Shown: positions 34,762 through 44,951, numbered from the stretch's first letter. The stretch: 64,000 nt of DNA from LH-M37 sp965602855 (GCA_965602855.1 CBFCZV010000012.1:1-64000); one strand, 5' to 3'. Numbers and translations: made by a program. The notes: generated by a model from the sequence alone, not told the origin.

Positions 34762-37700
34762 AGCAAGCTCAGAACACGGGAGGCCTCGCCGCCTGGTCAA
34801 TTCATAACCCTGTTGGTATCAGCATGCTCGCGCTGACCGTGGTCGTGATCGGATTTTTTTCACTGGGTAGACTCGGCGTTGATTTGTTGCCCAACATCAT
34901 TTATCCAGAAATTCGTGTGCGCATTATGGATGAAGGTGTGCCCGCAACCATCATGGAAGATCAGATCACCCGCCAGTTAGAAGAACAGTTAGCCATTACC
35001 GAAAATGCCATTCTGGTTCAGTCATTTTCCAGAGAAGGCCAAAGCCAGGTCAACCTGAGCTTCCCTTATGGCACCGATATCGACATTGCCCTGCGCGATG
35101 CCAGCACGCGGCTTGATCGAGCCAAACGTTTTCTACCAGAGACCGTCGATCCTCCAGTTATTTATAAACGTGATCCCGCACAAATCCCCATTTTTGAACT
35201 CATACTCAGTTCGAATGAACTCGATTCTGTTGAGTTGCGCAGCTGGGCCGATTACACTTTTTCAAAATGGTTTCTTAACTTGCCCGGTGTCGCCGCGGTT
35301 GAAGTCGGTGGTGGTCTGGAACGTGAAATTGCCATCATTGCCGATCAGGATAGCCTGGCCAATATTGGCATGACCGTAACCGACCTTGCTGACATTATTC
35401 AAAGCGAAAATTATGATGCACCCGGTGGTCAACTACAAAGCTCAACCCAAACCATTAGCACCCGTAGTCAGGGACGATTTGGTTCGATTGAGGCAATACA
35501 AAATCTTCCCTTATGGATCAACGATGAGAATCAGTCGGACAATCAACAACTCACCGACTTTGCCAACATCATTGATAGCCACGAAGAAGAACAGTTACGC
35601 ATTCGTTTAAACAAAACACCCGGTGTAAAACTCTCGATTCAGAAACAGCCAACAGCCAACACCATCGAAGTCGTCAATCTGGTCAAGCAACGCATAGACT
35701 GGTTAAAAAAACGCAGCCTGATTTCTGACGATATTTCTCTCGATACCGTCAGCGATCAATCGGTGTTTATCAGACACTCACTGAGAAACGCCGAAATGGC
35801 TGCGCTGATTGGAACCCTGCTGGCAATGAGTGTGATTTATCTTTTTCTCGGCAGCATGCGACGCACCTTAATTATCGGTACCGCTATTCCACTGGGTGTA
35901 CTCGTTACCTTTACCATCATGGCGCTCAATGGACTAACCCTGAACATTATGACATTGGGTGGTCTTGCTCTAGGACTGGGACTGCTTATCGATAGCACCA
36001 TTGTCATGCTGGAAAACATTACCCGACACCAGCACGAAAGTAATCCAGATAGTGAATACGCCATACTGGCTGCTGCTGAAGTTAACAGTCCGATCATTGC
36101 ATCAGCCGGCACTAACCTGGCGGCAATACTGCCCTTCCTGTTTATCGGCGGCCTCACCGGTTTATTATTTCAGGATCTAATTATCACCATTTCATCGGCC
36201 ATGCTGGCCTCCGTCGTTGTTGCACTCACACTGGTTCCGGCATTGGGCGCAAAAATTAAAAGCGGAGGACGGGAGGGCTTTGGCTTTGTAAATCACTGGC
36301 TAAATCTTTTAAAACATTATCACGCAAAACTGATTCATTATTGCATCAGACATTCATGGAAGACGCTGTTATTTTTTATCGTCATACTTTTATTTTCATT
36401 CTTCATTCTCTGGCAAAGTGGAAATTCATTATTGCCCGCGATGGATGATGGCCGTGTTACCATTTACATCAGTGGTGATGCCGACATTCAACTTGAAGAT
36501 GTTGATGCCACCACAGAAGTTATTGAAGACCTGTTACTCACAAAGCCAGAAGTCAGTACCGTGTTTACACTTTCTGGCGGACGCATCTTTGGCCGTTCAC
36601 AAACCATCACCCCCAACAGAAGCACCATCGTTGCACAACTGGTATCGAGCAGCGAACGCGAGATCAGCAGTCAGGCATGGGTAGAAAAAACTCAAGAGGA
36701 AATAAAAAAACTTCAACTGACCGGGTACAAAATAAGAATGCGCGTGAGCGGAGTTCGCGGCCTGCATATGAGCAGCGGTGAAGATGATATCAGCTTACGC
36801 ATTCAGGGCGATGATTTACAGCAGCTACAGAGACTGGGCGCACTGGCGGCCGAGCAATTAGAAAACATTAAGTCGCTACAAAACATTACACACACTTATG
36901 AAGAAAGCAGTGATGAAATAAAAATCGTCATCGACCGTCAACGCGCTTCTGATCTGGGCATCCGTGCTGATCAGTTAGGACAGGCATTACGTATCGCCGT
37001 CGACGGCATCATCGTATCCACTTATATCGAAGGTGATCGAGAATACAACATACGTCTACGACTACCTCCCGGCGTCATGTCAAACACCGAAGCACTGGAA
37101 GATATTATTATCAATTTCCGTGATTCTCAGGCAATTCGATTGGGTGAAGTTGCCAGCATAGAGCACGGCCCTACGCCGAGCGAAATCATGCACGACCAAC
37201 AGCAGCGCGTAGTCGAAATCAGCGCTTCTTTATCTGAAGGTGCAACGCTCGGTGAAGTCAGCAAGGAAATCGAAACACAAATGCAGGACTTTGATTTACC
37301 CGAAGGCTACGCCATGTACGATAGCGGCAGCAACAAAATGTTACAAAGTGGTCAGAAAGCGGGCGTTCAGGTTTTATTACTGGCTATCTTTCTGGTCTTC
37401 GCCGTCATGGCTATTCATTATGAATCACTACGCAACCCTTTAATTATTATCAGCAGTATCCCCTTTGCGGCTATCGGTGTTGCCTTCGGTCTTGGCGTGT
37501 TTGATATGGCTATTTCCATGTCGGTCTGGCTGGGTCTGATTATGCTGGCTGGTATCGTGGTTAATAACGCCATCATGCTGGTTGAACAAATAGAAATAGA
37601 ACGTAGACACATTGATGATGTACATCAGGCTATTAAACAGGCAGCCAGTCTGCGGCTACGCCCTATTTTGATGACAACACTCACCACTGTCTTCGGTATG

Positions 37701-37844
37701 TTGCCACTTGCCATCGGTTTAGGTGAAGGCTCTGAAATGTTACAACCGCTCGCCTTTGTCATCGTCTGGGGTTTAAGCTTCTCCATGCTGGTCAGTTTAA
37801 TTTTAATTCCTTCCATGTATCAGCTGTTCCACCTCAAAAACTAA
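34758..37844 (+). CDS. RND family inner membrane efflux transporter
   Basis: 1028 residues, close to AcrB-type length, with two large periplasmic loops and twelve helices. TM1 follows VGISMLALTVVVIGF. The TM4 region GLGLLIDSTIVMLENI keeps the first of the two AcrB acidic residues, while the second is Ser, as in some non-AcrB branches. SLRLRPILMTTLTTVFGMLPLAIG is the typical TM10-11 region. The pump uses the proton gradient; HAE family rather than heavy-metal type seems likely from the missing metal-site methionines, but the substrate cannot be read. It is translated together with the adaptor. Confidence 0.92.
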   Translation: MKQAQNTGGLAAWSIHNPVGISMLALTVVVIGFFSLGRLGVDLLPNIIYPEIRVRIMDEGVPATIMEDQITRQLEEQLAITENAILVQSFSREGQSQVNLSFPYGTDIDIALRDASTRLDRAKRFLPETVDPPVIYKRDPAQIPIFELILSSNELDSVELRSWADYTFSKWFLNLPGVAAVEVGGGLEREIAIIADQDSLANIGMTVTDLADIIQSENYDAPGGQLQSSTQTISTRSQGRFGSIEAIQNLPLWINDENQSDNQQLTDFANIIDSHEEEQLRIRLNKTPGVKLSIQKQPTANTIEVVNLVKQRIDWLKKRSLISDDISLDTVSDQSVFIRHSLRNAEMAALIGTLLAMSVIYLFLGSMRRTLIIGTAIPLGVLVTFTIMALNGLTLNIMTLGGLALGLGLLIDSTIVMLENITRHQHESNPDSEYAILAAAEVNSPIIASAGTNLAAILPFLFIGGLTGLLFQDLIITISSAMLASVVVALTLVPALGAKIKSGGREGFGFVNHWLNLLKHYHAKLIHYCIRHSWKTLLFFIVILLFSFFILWQSGNSLLPAMDDGRVTIYISGDADIQLEDVDATTEVIEDLLLTKPEVSTVFTLSGGRIFGRSQTITPNRSTIVAQLVSSSEREISSQAWVEKTQEEIKKLQLTGYKIRMRVSGVRGLHMSSGEDDISLRIQGDDLQQLQRLGALAAEQLENIKSLQNITHTYEESSDEIKIVIDRQRASDLGIRADQLGQALRIAVDGIIVSTYIEGDREYNIRLRLPPGVMSNTEALEDIIINFRDSQAIRLGEVASIEHGPTPSEIMHDQQQRVVEISASLSEGATLGEVSKEIETQMQDFDLPEGYAMYDSGSNKMLQSGQKAGVQVLLLAIFLVFAVMAIHYESLRNPLIIISSIPFAAIGVAFGLGVFDMAISMSVWLGLIMLAGIVVNNAIMLVEQIEIERRHIDDVHQAIKQAASLRLRPILMTTLTTVFGMLPLAIGLGEGSEMLQPLAFVIVWGLSFSMLVSLILIPSMYQLFHLKN

Positions 37845-37958
37845 AAACTGTATTTGATTCATTGCTTGTTCATTGCGAGCAAAACAACTATAACTACGTT
37901 GTAACCGTTAGATAAAAAATACATTTAATCTAATCTTAAACAGGCCGATAGCATAACA

Positions 37959-39377
37959 ATGACAACGAGCAACGAACCGACTTTTAGAGAAAGCGTCGAC
38001 CTCATGGTTGATAGAGCAATGACCGTGATGAACCTTGATGACGGCACCGCCTCTGCAATCAAGACCTGCAACTCACTTTTACAGGTTCAGTTCCCGGTAA
38101 AAATCCATGGAAAAATTGAAGTTTTCACTGGCTGGCGTGCCACACACAGTACACACCGATTACCTTCAAAAGGTGGTATTCGTTACGCCCCTTATGCCAG
38201 TCAGGACGAAGTTGAGGCGTTAGCGGCACTGATGACTTATAAATGTGCCATCGTCGATGTACCTTTCGGCGGTTCTAAAGGTGCGCTTCTGATCGACCCT
38301 ACACAGTATGAACGTGATGAAATGGAAATGATCACGCGCCGTTTTGCACACGAACTCATTCGAAAAGGTTTTCTCAGTCCGTCTACCAATGTCCCCGCAC
38401 CCGATGTGGGCACGGGCCAGAGAGAAATGGCGTGGATTGCCGACACTTACAAACACCTGCATCCTGAAGACATTAATTACATCGCCTGCGTCACCGGAAA
38501 ACCGTTGCATCATGGTGGCATTCACGGTCGTGTCGAAGCCACCGGTCGTGGTGTACAATACGCTATTCGTGAATTTTTCCGTCATCCTGAAGATGTTAAA
38601 TCCGCCAATATGACAGGGTCACTGCACGGCAAAACCTGCGTAATTCAGGGTCTGGGTAATGTAGGCTATCATGCAGCAAAATTTCTCAGCGAAGAAGATG
38701 GCGTTATTATCACCGCCGTAATCGAACGCGATGGCGCCTTGATTAATGATGAAGGCATCAACATCGAAAGTTTATACCAACATATTATCGACCACGGCTC
38801 AATTACTAATTTCCCTGGCGCTACGCTTGAAGAAAATGGCGCAGCCGTACTCGAAAAACAATGCGACATTCTCATCCCTGCCGCACTGGAAAGTCAGATC
38901 ACTCTGGAAAACGCAGACCGCATTAACGCCAAACTCATCGTCGAAGCTGCCAATGGCCCGATCACTTATGGCGCTGACGAAATACTGAATAAAAAAGGCG
39001 TTATCATTATTCCTGATGCTTACGCCAATGCTGGCGGTGTAACCGTCTCCTACTTCGAATGGATCAGAAACATCTCACACATCCGAATGGGACGCATGCA
39101 AAAACGTCATGATGAAACACACGGCTCACAAATTGCAACCATGCTGGAAGAACTAACGGGTAACACCATCTCCGAAAATTTAAAGAAATCTGTCGCCCAC
39201 GGAGCCGATGAACTGGATTTAGTACGCTCAGGCCTGGATGACACTATGCGCACCGCCTACCAGCAAATTCGTGAAACTCTAACGGGCAATGAAAACATTA
39301 CCGATTTACGAACTGCCAGCTATGTGACATCGATTACCAAGATTGCGCGTTCTTATTTGGATATTGGGATTTATTGA
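37959..39377 (+). CDS. Glutamate dehydrogenase (Glu/Leu/Phe/Val family)
   Basis: 472 residues. It catalyses reversible oxidative deamination, most likely of glutamate to 2-oxoglutarate and ammonia. Visible features: GWRATHSTHRLPSKGGIRYAP (substrate-binding Lys region, about 57-76), PFGGSKGALL with the catalytic-side Lys (about 107), NVPAPDVGTG, and the Rossmann glycine motif IQGLGNVGYHAAKFL (about 228). EAANGPIT and YANAGGVTVSYFEW are further family signatures. An NAD(P) choice is not obvious. It stands alone; the 114-base gap upstream probably contains its promoter. Confidence 0.88.
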   Translation: MTTSNEPTFRESVDLMVDRAMTVMNLDDGTASAIKTCNSLLQVQFPVKIHGKIEVFTGWRATHSTHRLPSKGGIRYAPYASQDEVEALAALMTYKCAIVDVPFGGSKGALLIDPTQYERDEMEMITRRFAHELIRKGFLSPSTNVPAPDVGTGQREMAWIADTYKHLHPEDINYIACVTGKPLHHGGIHGRVEATGRGVQYAIREFFRHPEDVKSANMTGSLHGKTCVIQGLGNVGYHAAKFLSEEDGVIITAVIERDGALINDEGINIESLYQHIIDHGSITNFPGATLEENGAAVLEKQCDILIPAALESQITLENADRINAKLIVEAANGPITYGADEILNKKGVIIIPDAYANAGGVTVSYFEWIRNISHIRMGRMQKRHDETHGSQIATMLEELTGNTISENLKKSVAHGADELDLVRSGLDDTMRTAYQQIRETLTGNENITDLRTASYVTSITKIARSYLDIGIY

Positions 39378-39380
39378 TTC

Positions 39381-40160
39381 TTACTTTACTTGCACGCTAA
39401 ACCCTATCAGTTTCCAACCAAATCCCTCATAAGCATACTTGTGCGTAAAATGAACCTTATCTGGACTGGTATGGTAAACGCCAGAAATCGTCAAATTCGC
39501 GTCTTCATCCAGAGCTGGTTTTTCGTTAAAAACTGGGGTGAAAGCTGACAAAACAGTAAGGTCATCACCAGCTTCAAAGAACGAACCAAAGGCATCTTCA
39601 AATTGTTCCTGTGATGCTTGTTGTCGCCAAATATAAGAAATGTAATTATGGAATTTAGCCATACTTTTATCATTTACCGATTCAGCAAAGGACATCATTG
39701 TTTCAGAAACAAGCCTTAACTGCTCATTTTCATTAGGCATTTCTACAGACTGAGACTCTCCTTGAAACCCTGAAGATGGTTTTTGAATAGAATATATTTC
39801 CCAACCATTCTCACTCTTTACAAAACCTAATACGACAGAAATAACGTCACCAGAATCCGTTGTTATAGAACCTACCAGACTTCCACGACTATCATCAAGT
39901 GAGCGTGATTCCCAGTTTACTTTCATAAGTTTATTAATAGAATGCTTTTCCATGTATTGCTTTAAATCAGACTTGCTAGCACCAGATTGAAACTCAGGAG
40001 ATAAGTAGGTATATGCTTTATCCATATCTTTTGTTTTTATTGCTTCAAAAAAATCAGCAGCTGTAGTAATAAGCATGCCAGAAGTAGAATAAAAGATAGC
40101 TGCGATAGCTAGTATGAATGCGCTGGCAATTCCTAATATGATTTTGAAGAAATTTTTCAT
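39381..40160 (-). CDS. Membrane-anchored DUF4864-like protein with two repeats
   Basis: 259 residues. One N-terminal helix (about 5-27, IILGIASAFILAIAAIFY) anchors it, with the rest outside the cytosol. Two similar alpha+beta units follow: about 33-130 (FFEAIKTKDMDKAYTYLSPEF, closing with GFVKSENGWEIYSIQKP) and about 150-258 (MMSFAESVNDKSMAKFHNYIS, closing with HKYAYEGFGWKLIGFSV). Each has the helix, strand and 'GW.I' ending of NTF2/DUF4864-like domains. Function unknown. It converges with the dehydrogenase gene, with only three bases between stops. Confidence 0.65.
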   Translation of the reverse strand: MKNFFKIILGIASAFILAIAAIFYSTSGMLITTAADFFEAIKTKDMDKAYTYLSPEFQSGASKSDLKQYMEKHSINKLMKVNWESRSLDDSRGSLVGSITTDSGDVISVVLGFVKSENGWEIYSIQKPSSGFQGESQSVEMPNENEQLRLVSETMMSFAESVNDKSMAKFHNYISYIWRQQASQEQFEDAFGSFFEAGDDLTVLSAFTPVFNEKPALDEDANLTISGVYHTSPDKVHFTHKYAYEGFGWKLIGFSVQVK

Positions 40161-40255
40161 TTTATTTTTTTTGATTAGTGGTTTTTGGTGTGACAGTGGA
40201 TATCAGGGGAAGTTCGGTGTTGAGTTGTTAATGGAATGTAGGTGGTGAACAAAAC

Positions 40256-40420
40256 GTAGGGTGCAATAAACGCAGAGCATTGCACCATCAATCTTTCCAA
40301 GCAGCACAATTCCATTTCACAGGAAACATTCAATCAAAGAAACAAATATTTTCCTTGTTCATCGGGTGTGGTGCATGCGTTAGGCATTCGGTGCAATGCG
40401 CTTTGCTTATTGCACCCTAC
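40256..40420. mobile_element. MITE-like element, 165 bases with 31-base terminal inverted repeats
   Basis: The left end 40256-40286 begins GTAGGGTGCAATAA and ends ATTGCACC; the right end 40390-40420 is its inverse (GGTGCAATGC...TTATTGCACCCTAC), differing only in the middle of the arms. The core of about 100 bases has no ORF of note. Similar GTAGGGTGCAATAA/ATTGCACC repeats are widespread in bacterial genomes. It sits between the DUF4864-like gene and yheS, in the 351-base gap 40161-40511, which holds nothing else. Confidence 0.65.
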
Positions 40421-40511
40421 TTTTTAACCCTACGGTTTCTGCATTTACCTACAAACCTGCCACCCCTTTAGGGTACTACCACAACCCCCACAACAAGCTA
40501 AAATCCCACCC

Positions 40512-42437
40512 ATGATTCAATTTAAAAATCTCAGCCTGCGACGCGGTGCTAAATTACTGTTTGAAGAGGCTAGTCTTCAGGTTCACCCTGGCCAGAAAGT
40601 CGGTATTACTGGCGCGAATGGCACGGGCAAATCCAGTCTGTTTGCATTAATTCTTGATGAGTTACACGCTGATATTGGTGATTGCCTGTACCCAAAAGGT
40701 TGGGTGATCGCCCACGTTGCTCAGGAGACTCCCGCTGATGACCGCTCTGCGCTTGAATATGTGCTTGATGGTGACATCGAACTGCGCAAGGTTGAAGCTG
40801 ATCTTGCTGCTGCTGAAGCCAGTGATAACGGTTTAGAGCTGGCCAGCCTGCACAGCCATTACGATAACATTGGTGGCTATACTGCCCGTAGCCGTGCTGG
40901 TCAATTATTATACGGACTGGGTTTTAAAGCCGGTGACGAAAACCGTAGCGTTAATGAATACTCCGGTGGCTGGCGCATGCGTTTAAATCTGGCCAAAGCA
41001 TTAATGTGTCGTTCTGACTTATTGCTGCTCGATGAGCCAACCAACCATCTCGATCTTGATGCGGTTATCTGGCTGGAAAACTGGTTGGCCAATTATCCCG
41101 GCACGCTATTGCTGATTTCACACGACCGTGATTTTCTCAACAATGTCACCAGCCACATTGCCCAAATCGAACACCAACGGGTTACGCTCTACACGGGTAA
41201 CTACACCACCTTTGAGCGCATACGAGCTGAACATCTGGCCAACCAGCAGTCTGACTACGAAAAACAGCAACGCGAAATAAAACACATCCAGTCCTACGTC
41301 GAACGATTCCGTGCCCAGGCCACCAAAGCTAAACAGGCGCAGAGTCGATTAAAGGCGCTGGAACGTATGCAGGAAATTGCACCGGCACACGTTGATTCAC
41401 CGTTTCACTTTTCATTACTGGAACCTGAAAAACGCCCGAACACTTTAATGCGTCTGGACGAAATCTCTGCGGGTTACGATGACACCAGCATCATTACAAA
41501 TGTAAACCTCAGCATTACCCCCGGTGATCGTATCGGCCTGCTCGGCCCTAACGGTGCGGGTAAATCAACATTGATCAAACTGCTCGCCGGTGCTTCACTG
41601 GATGATTCAATCAAAATTCAAAATGGTGAACGTGAAGTTGGCAGAGAAACTAAAATTGGTTACTTCGCCCAGCACCAGCTCGAACAACTACACCCCGAGC
41701 ATTCACCGATCGATCATTTAAAACAACTCGACCCGCAGGCACGCGAAGCTGATCTTCGAAACCACCTCGGTGGTTTTGGTTTTTCCAATGACATGGCACT
41801 GGCTCCGGTCGCACCTTTCTCTGGTGGTGAAAAATCTCGGTTGGTACTGGCAATGCTGGTTTACCAACGCCCCAACCTGTTATTACTCGATGAGCCGACC
41901 AATCATCTTGATCTGGAAATGCGGCAGGCACTCGCCACCGCTTTGCAGGAATTCAGCGGCGCCATGATCATCGTCTCGCATGATCGTCACCTGCTGCGCG
42001 TTACCTGCGATAAGCTGCTACTGGTTCACGATCAATGTGTTGATGAATTCCCGCTCAGTCTTGATGAATATCCAAAATGGCTAAGCGATAAGAATAAAGA
42101 AATTCAAAAAACTGATGATACCGCTGCTGAAGCACCAGGCAGCAATAATGCTACTGCTAAAAAGGACCGAAAGCGGCAGGAAGCCGAGCTGCGTAAAAAG
42201 CTCCAGCCCCTGAGTAAAAAGGTAAAAAAGGCCGAAGCCGAACTCGACAAACTCCACGCAGAACAAACCGAGCTGGAACAACAACTGGCCGACCCCGATA
42301 TTTACAACGATACCAATAAACAGAAGCTGCAGGACTGCCTGCTGAAAAAAGCTGACATCGACAAACGCTGTGAGGCGACTGAAGAACAGTGGATGGAAGC
42401 CAGCGAAGCGCTGGAAGAATTAAATAACAGCCTTTGA
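40512..42437 (+). CDS. yheS: ABC-F ATPase YheS
   Basis: 641 residues, with two ABC cassettes in one chain and no membrane segments. Cassette 1: GANGTGKS (about 36-43), SGGWRMRLNLAKALMCRSD (signature) and LLLDEPTNHLDLDAVIWLE. Cassette 2: GPNGAGKST (about 344) and SGGEKSRLVLAM. The inter-domain linker (ESYVERFRAQATKAKQAQSR-like) contacts tRNA in ABC-F proteins. The C-terminal 90 residues are a charged coiled coil. The match to YheS runs the full length. ABC-F proteins act on ribosomes to resolve stalled translation. Confidence 0.93.
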   Translation: MIQFKNLSLRRGAKLLFEEASLQVHPGQKVGITGANGTGKSSLFALILDELHADIGDCLYPKGWVIAHVAQETPADDRSALEYVLDGDIELRKVEADLAAAEASDNGLELASLHSHYDNIGGYTARSRAGQLLYGLGFKAGDENRSVNEYSGGWRMRLNLAKALMCRSDLLLLDEPTNHLDLDAVIWLENWLANYPGTLLLISHDRDFLNNVTSHIAQIEHQRVTLYTGNYTTFERIRAEHLANQQSDYEKQQREIKHIQSYVERFRAQATKAKQAQSRLKALERMQEIAPAHVDSPFHFSLLEPEKRPNTLMRLDEISAGYDDTSIITNVNLSITPGDRIGLLGPNGAGKSTLIKLLAGASLDDSIKIQNGEREVGRETKIGYFAQHQLEQLHPEHSPIDHLKQLDPQAREADLRNHLGGFGFSNDMALAPVAPFSGGEKSRLVLAMLVYQRPNLLLLDEPTNHLDLEMRQALATALQEFSGAMIIVSHDRHLLRVTCDKLLLVHDQCVDEFPLSLDEYPKWLSDKNKEIQKTDDTAAEAPGSNNATAKKDRKRQEAELRKKLQPLSKKVKKAEAELDKLHAEQTELEQQLADPDIYNDTNKQKLQDCLLKKADIDKRCEATEEQWMEASEALEELNNSL

Positions 42438-42602
42438 AAGGTGCCGCTAATCACGCATAAAACAAATCAAATATCATATAGTTAAGGCAAATTTCTAATA
42501 TTGAACATCATTATTAACCCCTCTACTTTATAATCTTTTAATCATAAAATTCATGCTAAAATTACCGCATTATTTACACGAATCGCATTAGCGGAGAACA
42601 AC

Positions 42603-42968
42603 ATGTCCGACGTTCAATTCAACAATCAACTTACTGATGAAATCAACGTTTCACCAGAAGCCATCGAACAATTACTCGCCATCACCGAGTCTGAAGAAGG
42701 CGTTAACGGTGTGCGTATTTTCGTCTCCGGCGGCGGATGTAGCGGCATGACTTACGGCATGACCTTCGTCGATCGCTCAACCGATTACGACTGCGAATGG
42801 AAAAAAGACGGCCTGAACGTCTTTGTCGATGTAGTTGCTCTGGGTTACCTGAAAGGCGTTGAAATCGACTATCAAACCAAAGGCTCCAACGCCAGCTTCG
42901 TCTTCAAAAACGTCTTCGCCCAAACCGGCGGTTCAGGCGGCTGTGGTGGTTGTGGTGGTGCAAGTTAA
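42603..42968 (+). CDS. A-type iron-sulfur cluster carrier (IscA/ErpA family) with Gly-Cys tail
   Basis: 121 residues. HesB-like fold with VFVSGGGCSGMTYGM (first Cys about 43) and a C-terminal CGGCGG providing the two other conserved Cys. A-type carriers hold a [2Fe-2S] or [4Fe-4S] cluster and hand it to target proteins. The tail AQTGGSGGCGGCGGAS is longer in Gly than the usual CGCGSSF end of ErpA/IscA. It stands apart from any isc or suf gene. The ribosome binding site (GCGGAGAA) is good. I call it family-level, not ErpA specifically. Confidence 0.85.
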   Translation: MSDVQFNNQLTDEINVSPEAIEQLLAITESEEGVNGVRIFVSGGGCSGMTYGMTFVDRSTDYDCEWKKDGLNVFVDVVALGYLKGVEIDYQTKGSNASFVFKNVFAQTGGSGGCGGCGGAS

Positions 42969-42995
42969 GCCTTTCTCATTTTGGCTTTAAATTCT

Positions 42996-43018
42996 GATTC
43001 CCGCCCTGTGCGGGAATC
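42996..43018 (+). terminator. Hairpin after the A-type carrier gene
   Basis: GATTCCCGC-CCTGT-GCGGGAATC, nine perfect pairs, followed by TTTGATT. The U-run is poor, so it may be a partial terminator; the next gene starts 24 bases later. Confidence 0.45.
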
Positions 43019-43042
43019 TTTGATTCTGGCTGCTAAAAACCT

Positions 43043-44281
43043 ATGAAACCACGCTTCCTTCTCATTTCCCAGCCCAATAGCTACCGCATTGCGCCTTACA
43101 TCAAGGCAGCGCATCACATGGAGCTGGAAGTGCTCATCGCCTCCGCTGGCCAGCACTCGCTCATTACCGAGGTTCATGCAGGCATACACATTGATCTGGA
43201 TGATATTCCTGCTTCACTCAACACCATTCTTGATGAAGCTGCAAAAAAAATATTCGCGGGTGTGCTGGGTAGCGATGATAGCACCGTTGAACTGGCAGCA
43301 ACAGTTGCGGCTAAATTAGGACTTCCCCATAACCCTTCCGAAGCTGCAAAAATTTCCCAGCGGAAAGATCTGGCGCGTGCCCATCTTTCGTTAGGTGACG
43401 CACCAGTACCCATTCACTGTTTGATTGATTTAAACCAGCCCATCGAAAAACAGATGGCTGGCCTGCCCTGGCCCTGTGTCATCAAGCCATTAAACCTGTC
43501 TGCCAGCCGTGGAGTGATTCGCGCTGACAATGAACAGCAATTTATCGAGGCCTGTACACGCATCAAAAAAATCATCGCACACAACGCTGATGAATTTGAG
43601 CGCACGCACGTACTCATTGAAGATTACATTGACGGCATTGAAGTCGCTTACGAAGGCTACCTGCACCATGGTGAACTCAACACTCTCACCATTTTTGACA
43701 AACCCGAACCACTCACCGGCCCCTACTTCGAAGAAACAATTTATGTCACACCATCTCAGCTAGATGACAAAATTCAACAGGACATTAAACAAATCGTACA
43801 ACAGGCCTGTGAGATTTATGGATTAAAAACCGGTCCCATTCACGCAGAACTTCGCATCGACAAAAATAACAAGCCATGGATACTCGAAGTCGCCAGTCGC
43901 ACCATCGGTGGCGACTGCGCACGCACACTCGACAGCGGCAACGGTTTTAATATCGAAGAACTCAGCATTGCGCTAGCGATGGATAAATCATTTGAAATTG
44001 ACAGAGACGAACAATGCCGTGGCGTAATGATGATGCCAATAAAAAAAGGTGGAATACTACGCCGTGTTGAAGGCCTGAGCAAAGCAAGAAATATTGAGTA
44101 CGTAGAAAGCGTCGATATTATTATTCGTGAAGGTAACGAACTTATTCCTTTACCCGAAGGCAACCAGTACCCTGGTTACATCTTTGCACGTGCCGAGTCG
44201 CAGCAGGAAGTGATTAGCGCATTGCAGGAAGCTTTTTCAAAACTTGAAATTGTGGTTGCTCCAGTATTTCGTCAAGAATAG
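43043..44281 (+). CDS. ATP-grasp carboxylate-amine ligase, substrate unknown
   Basis: 412 residues. The N-terminal Rossmann-like domain (about 1-100) precedes the ATP-grasp fold: CVIKPLNLSASRGVIRA (about 153-169, lysine and Gly/Ser loop), VLIEDYIDGIEVAYEG (about 192-207), GPIHAELRIDKNNKPWILEVASRTIGG (Mg-binding Glu, Asp and Glu/Asn). The layout matches the family with carnosine synthase and L-amino acid ligases, which join a carboxylate to an amine via an acyl phosphate. It lies between an iron-sulfur carrier and an AhpD-like gene, which gives no clue to the substrate. Confidence 0.8.
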   Translation: MKPRFLLISQPNSYRIAPYIKAAHHMELEVLIASAGQHSLITEVHAGIHIDLDDIPASLNTILDEAAKKIFAGVLGSDDSTVELAATVAAKLGLPHNPSEAAKISQRKDLARAHLSLGDAPVPIHCLIDLNQPIEKQMAGLPWPCVIKPLNLSASRGVIRADNEQQFIEACTRIKKIIAHNADEFERTHVLIEDYIDGIEVAYEGYLHHGELNTLTIFDKPEPLTGPYFEETIYVTPSQLDDKIQQDIKQIVQQACEIYGLKTGPIHAELRIDKNNKPWILEVASRTIGGDCARTLDSGNGFNIEELSIALAMDKSFEIDRDEQCRGVMMMPIKKGGILRRVEGLSKARNIEYVESVDIIIREGNELIPLPEGNQYPGYIFARAESQQEVISALQEAFSKLEIVVAPVFRQE

Positions 44282-44339
44282 TTTTTTCGGAAAAAACCTA
44301 AAAGTCTGCTTTCGGCTGCGACCTCAATAAAAAATCATT

Positions 44340-44897
44340 TTAGCCACAATACTCTTCATAACAGGTAACAATCATGGGTACTTGCGAGAGCGTTGGCGCA
44401 CCATCCATCAACATCACCAATGGAACTATTTCAAATATCTGTTCGATTGAAACGCCCACATCCAATGCTGCAGTCATATGCAATTTAATCTGTTTCTCAT
44501 GCTGCATAACGATGGCAATCGCTAGCGCTACCATCTCTCGTAACTGTCGCCTTTCATTCACTTTTGAATAACTGTAATCGTTCCAGTTTTCTTTCCAGTC
44601 ATTCCATAGATCACTATCACCATGTGGCGTGGCACTCATAAAAAATATAATTTTTTTGACCAGACTAAATTTTAAATCTGTCGCTTCAAGTTGTGTAGCA
44701 GCATGAGTATGAATAGAAATGCATCGGTGACAGTCTTTATATAAGGCTAGCCCAAGTGTTATCAGCTCTTTATCCAACCGGGACAGCAATCCTTTTTTGG
44801 TGCTTTCCTGTGATAATTCACCCATGATCTCCAGGAATTCCTGCAAACCATAGTTGCTGGCTTTTTTCATAAATTGTGCAATGTTATCAGTTGACAT
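44340..44897 (-). CDS. AhpD/carboxymuconolactone decarboxylase-like protein
   Basis: 185 residues, all helical. The central phrase LALYKDCHRCISIHTHAA holds the AhpD-type CxxC and a nearby His, which in AhpD act in a thiol-based peroxidase relay. A second repeat-like half follows (LREMVALAIAIVMQHEKQIKLHMTAALDVG), with no Cys pair. Peroxidase or antioxidant activity is plausible but the partner is not seen. It converges with the ATP-grasp gene. Confidence 0.7.
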   Translation of the reverse strand: MSTDNIAQFMKKASNYGLQEFLEIMGELSQESTKKGLLSRLDKELITLGLALYKDCHRCISIHTHAATQLEATDLKFSLVKKIIFFMSATPHGDSDLWNDWKENWNDYSYSKVNERRQLREMVALAIAIVMQHEKQIKLHMTAALDVGVSIEQIFEIVPLVMLMDGAPTLSQVPMIVTCYEEYCG

Positions 44898-44951
44898 GAT
44901 TTTTAAAGAATGTTGATGAAGTTAATATGGAATAATCTGAATTATTCAAAT

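Noticed and set aside
40280..40471. 63-residue frame
   Set aside because: Runs through the MITE-like element without a ribosome binding site.
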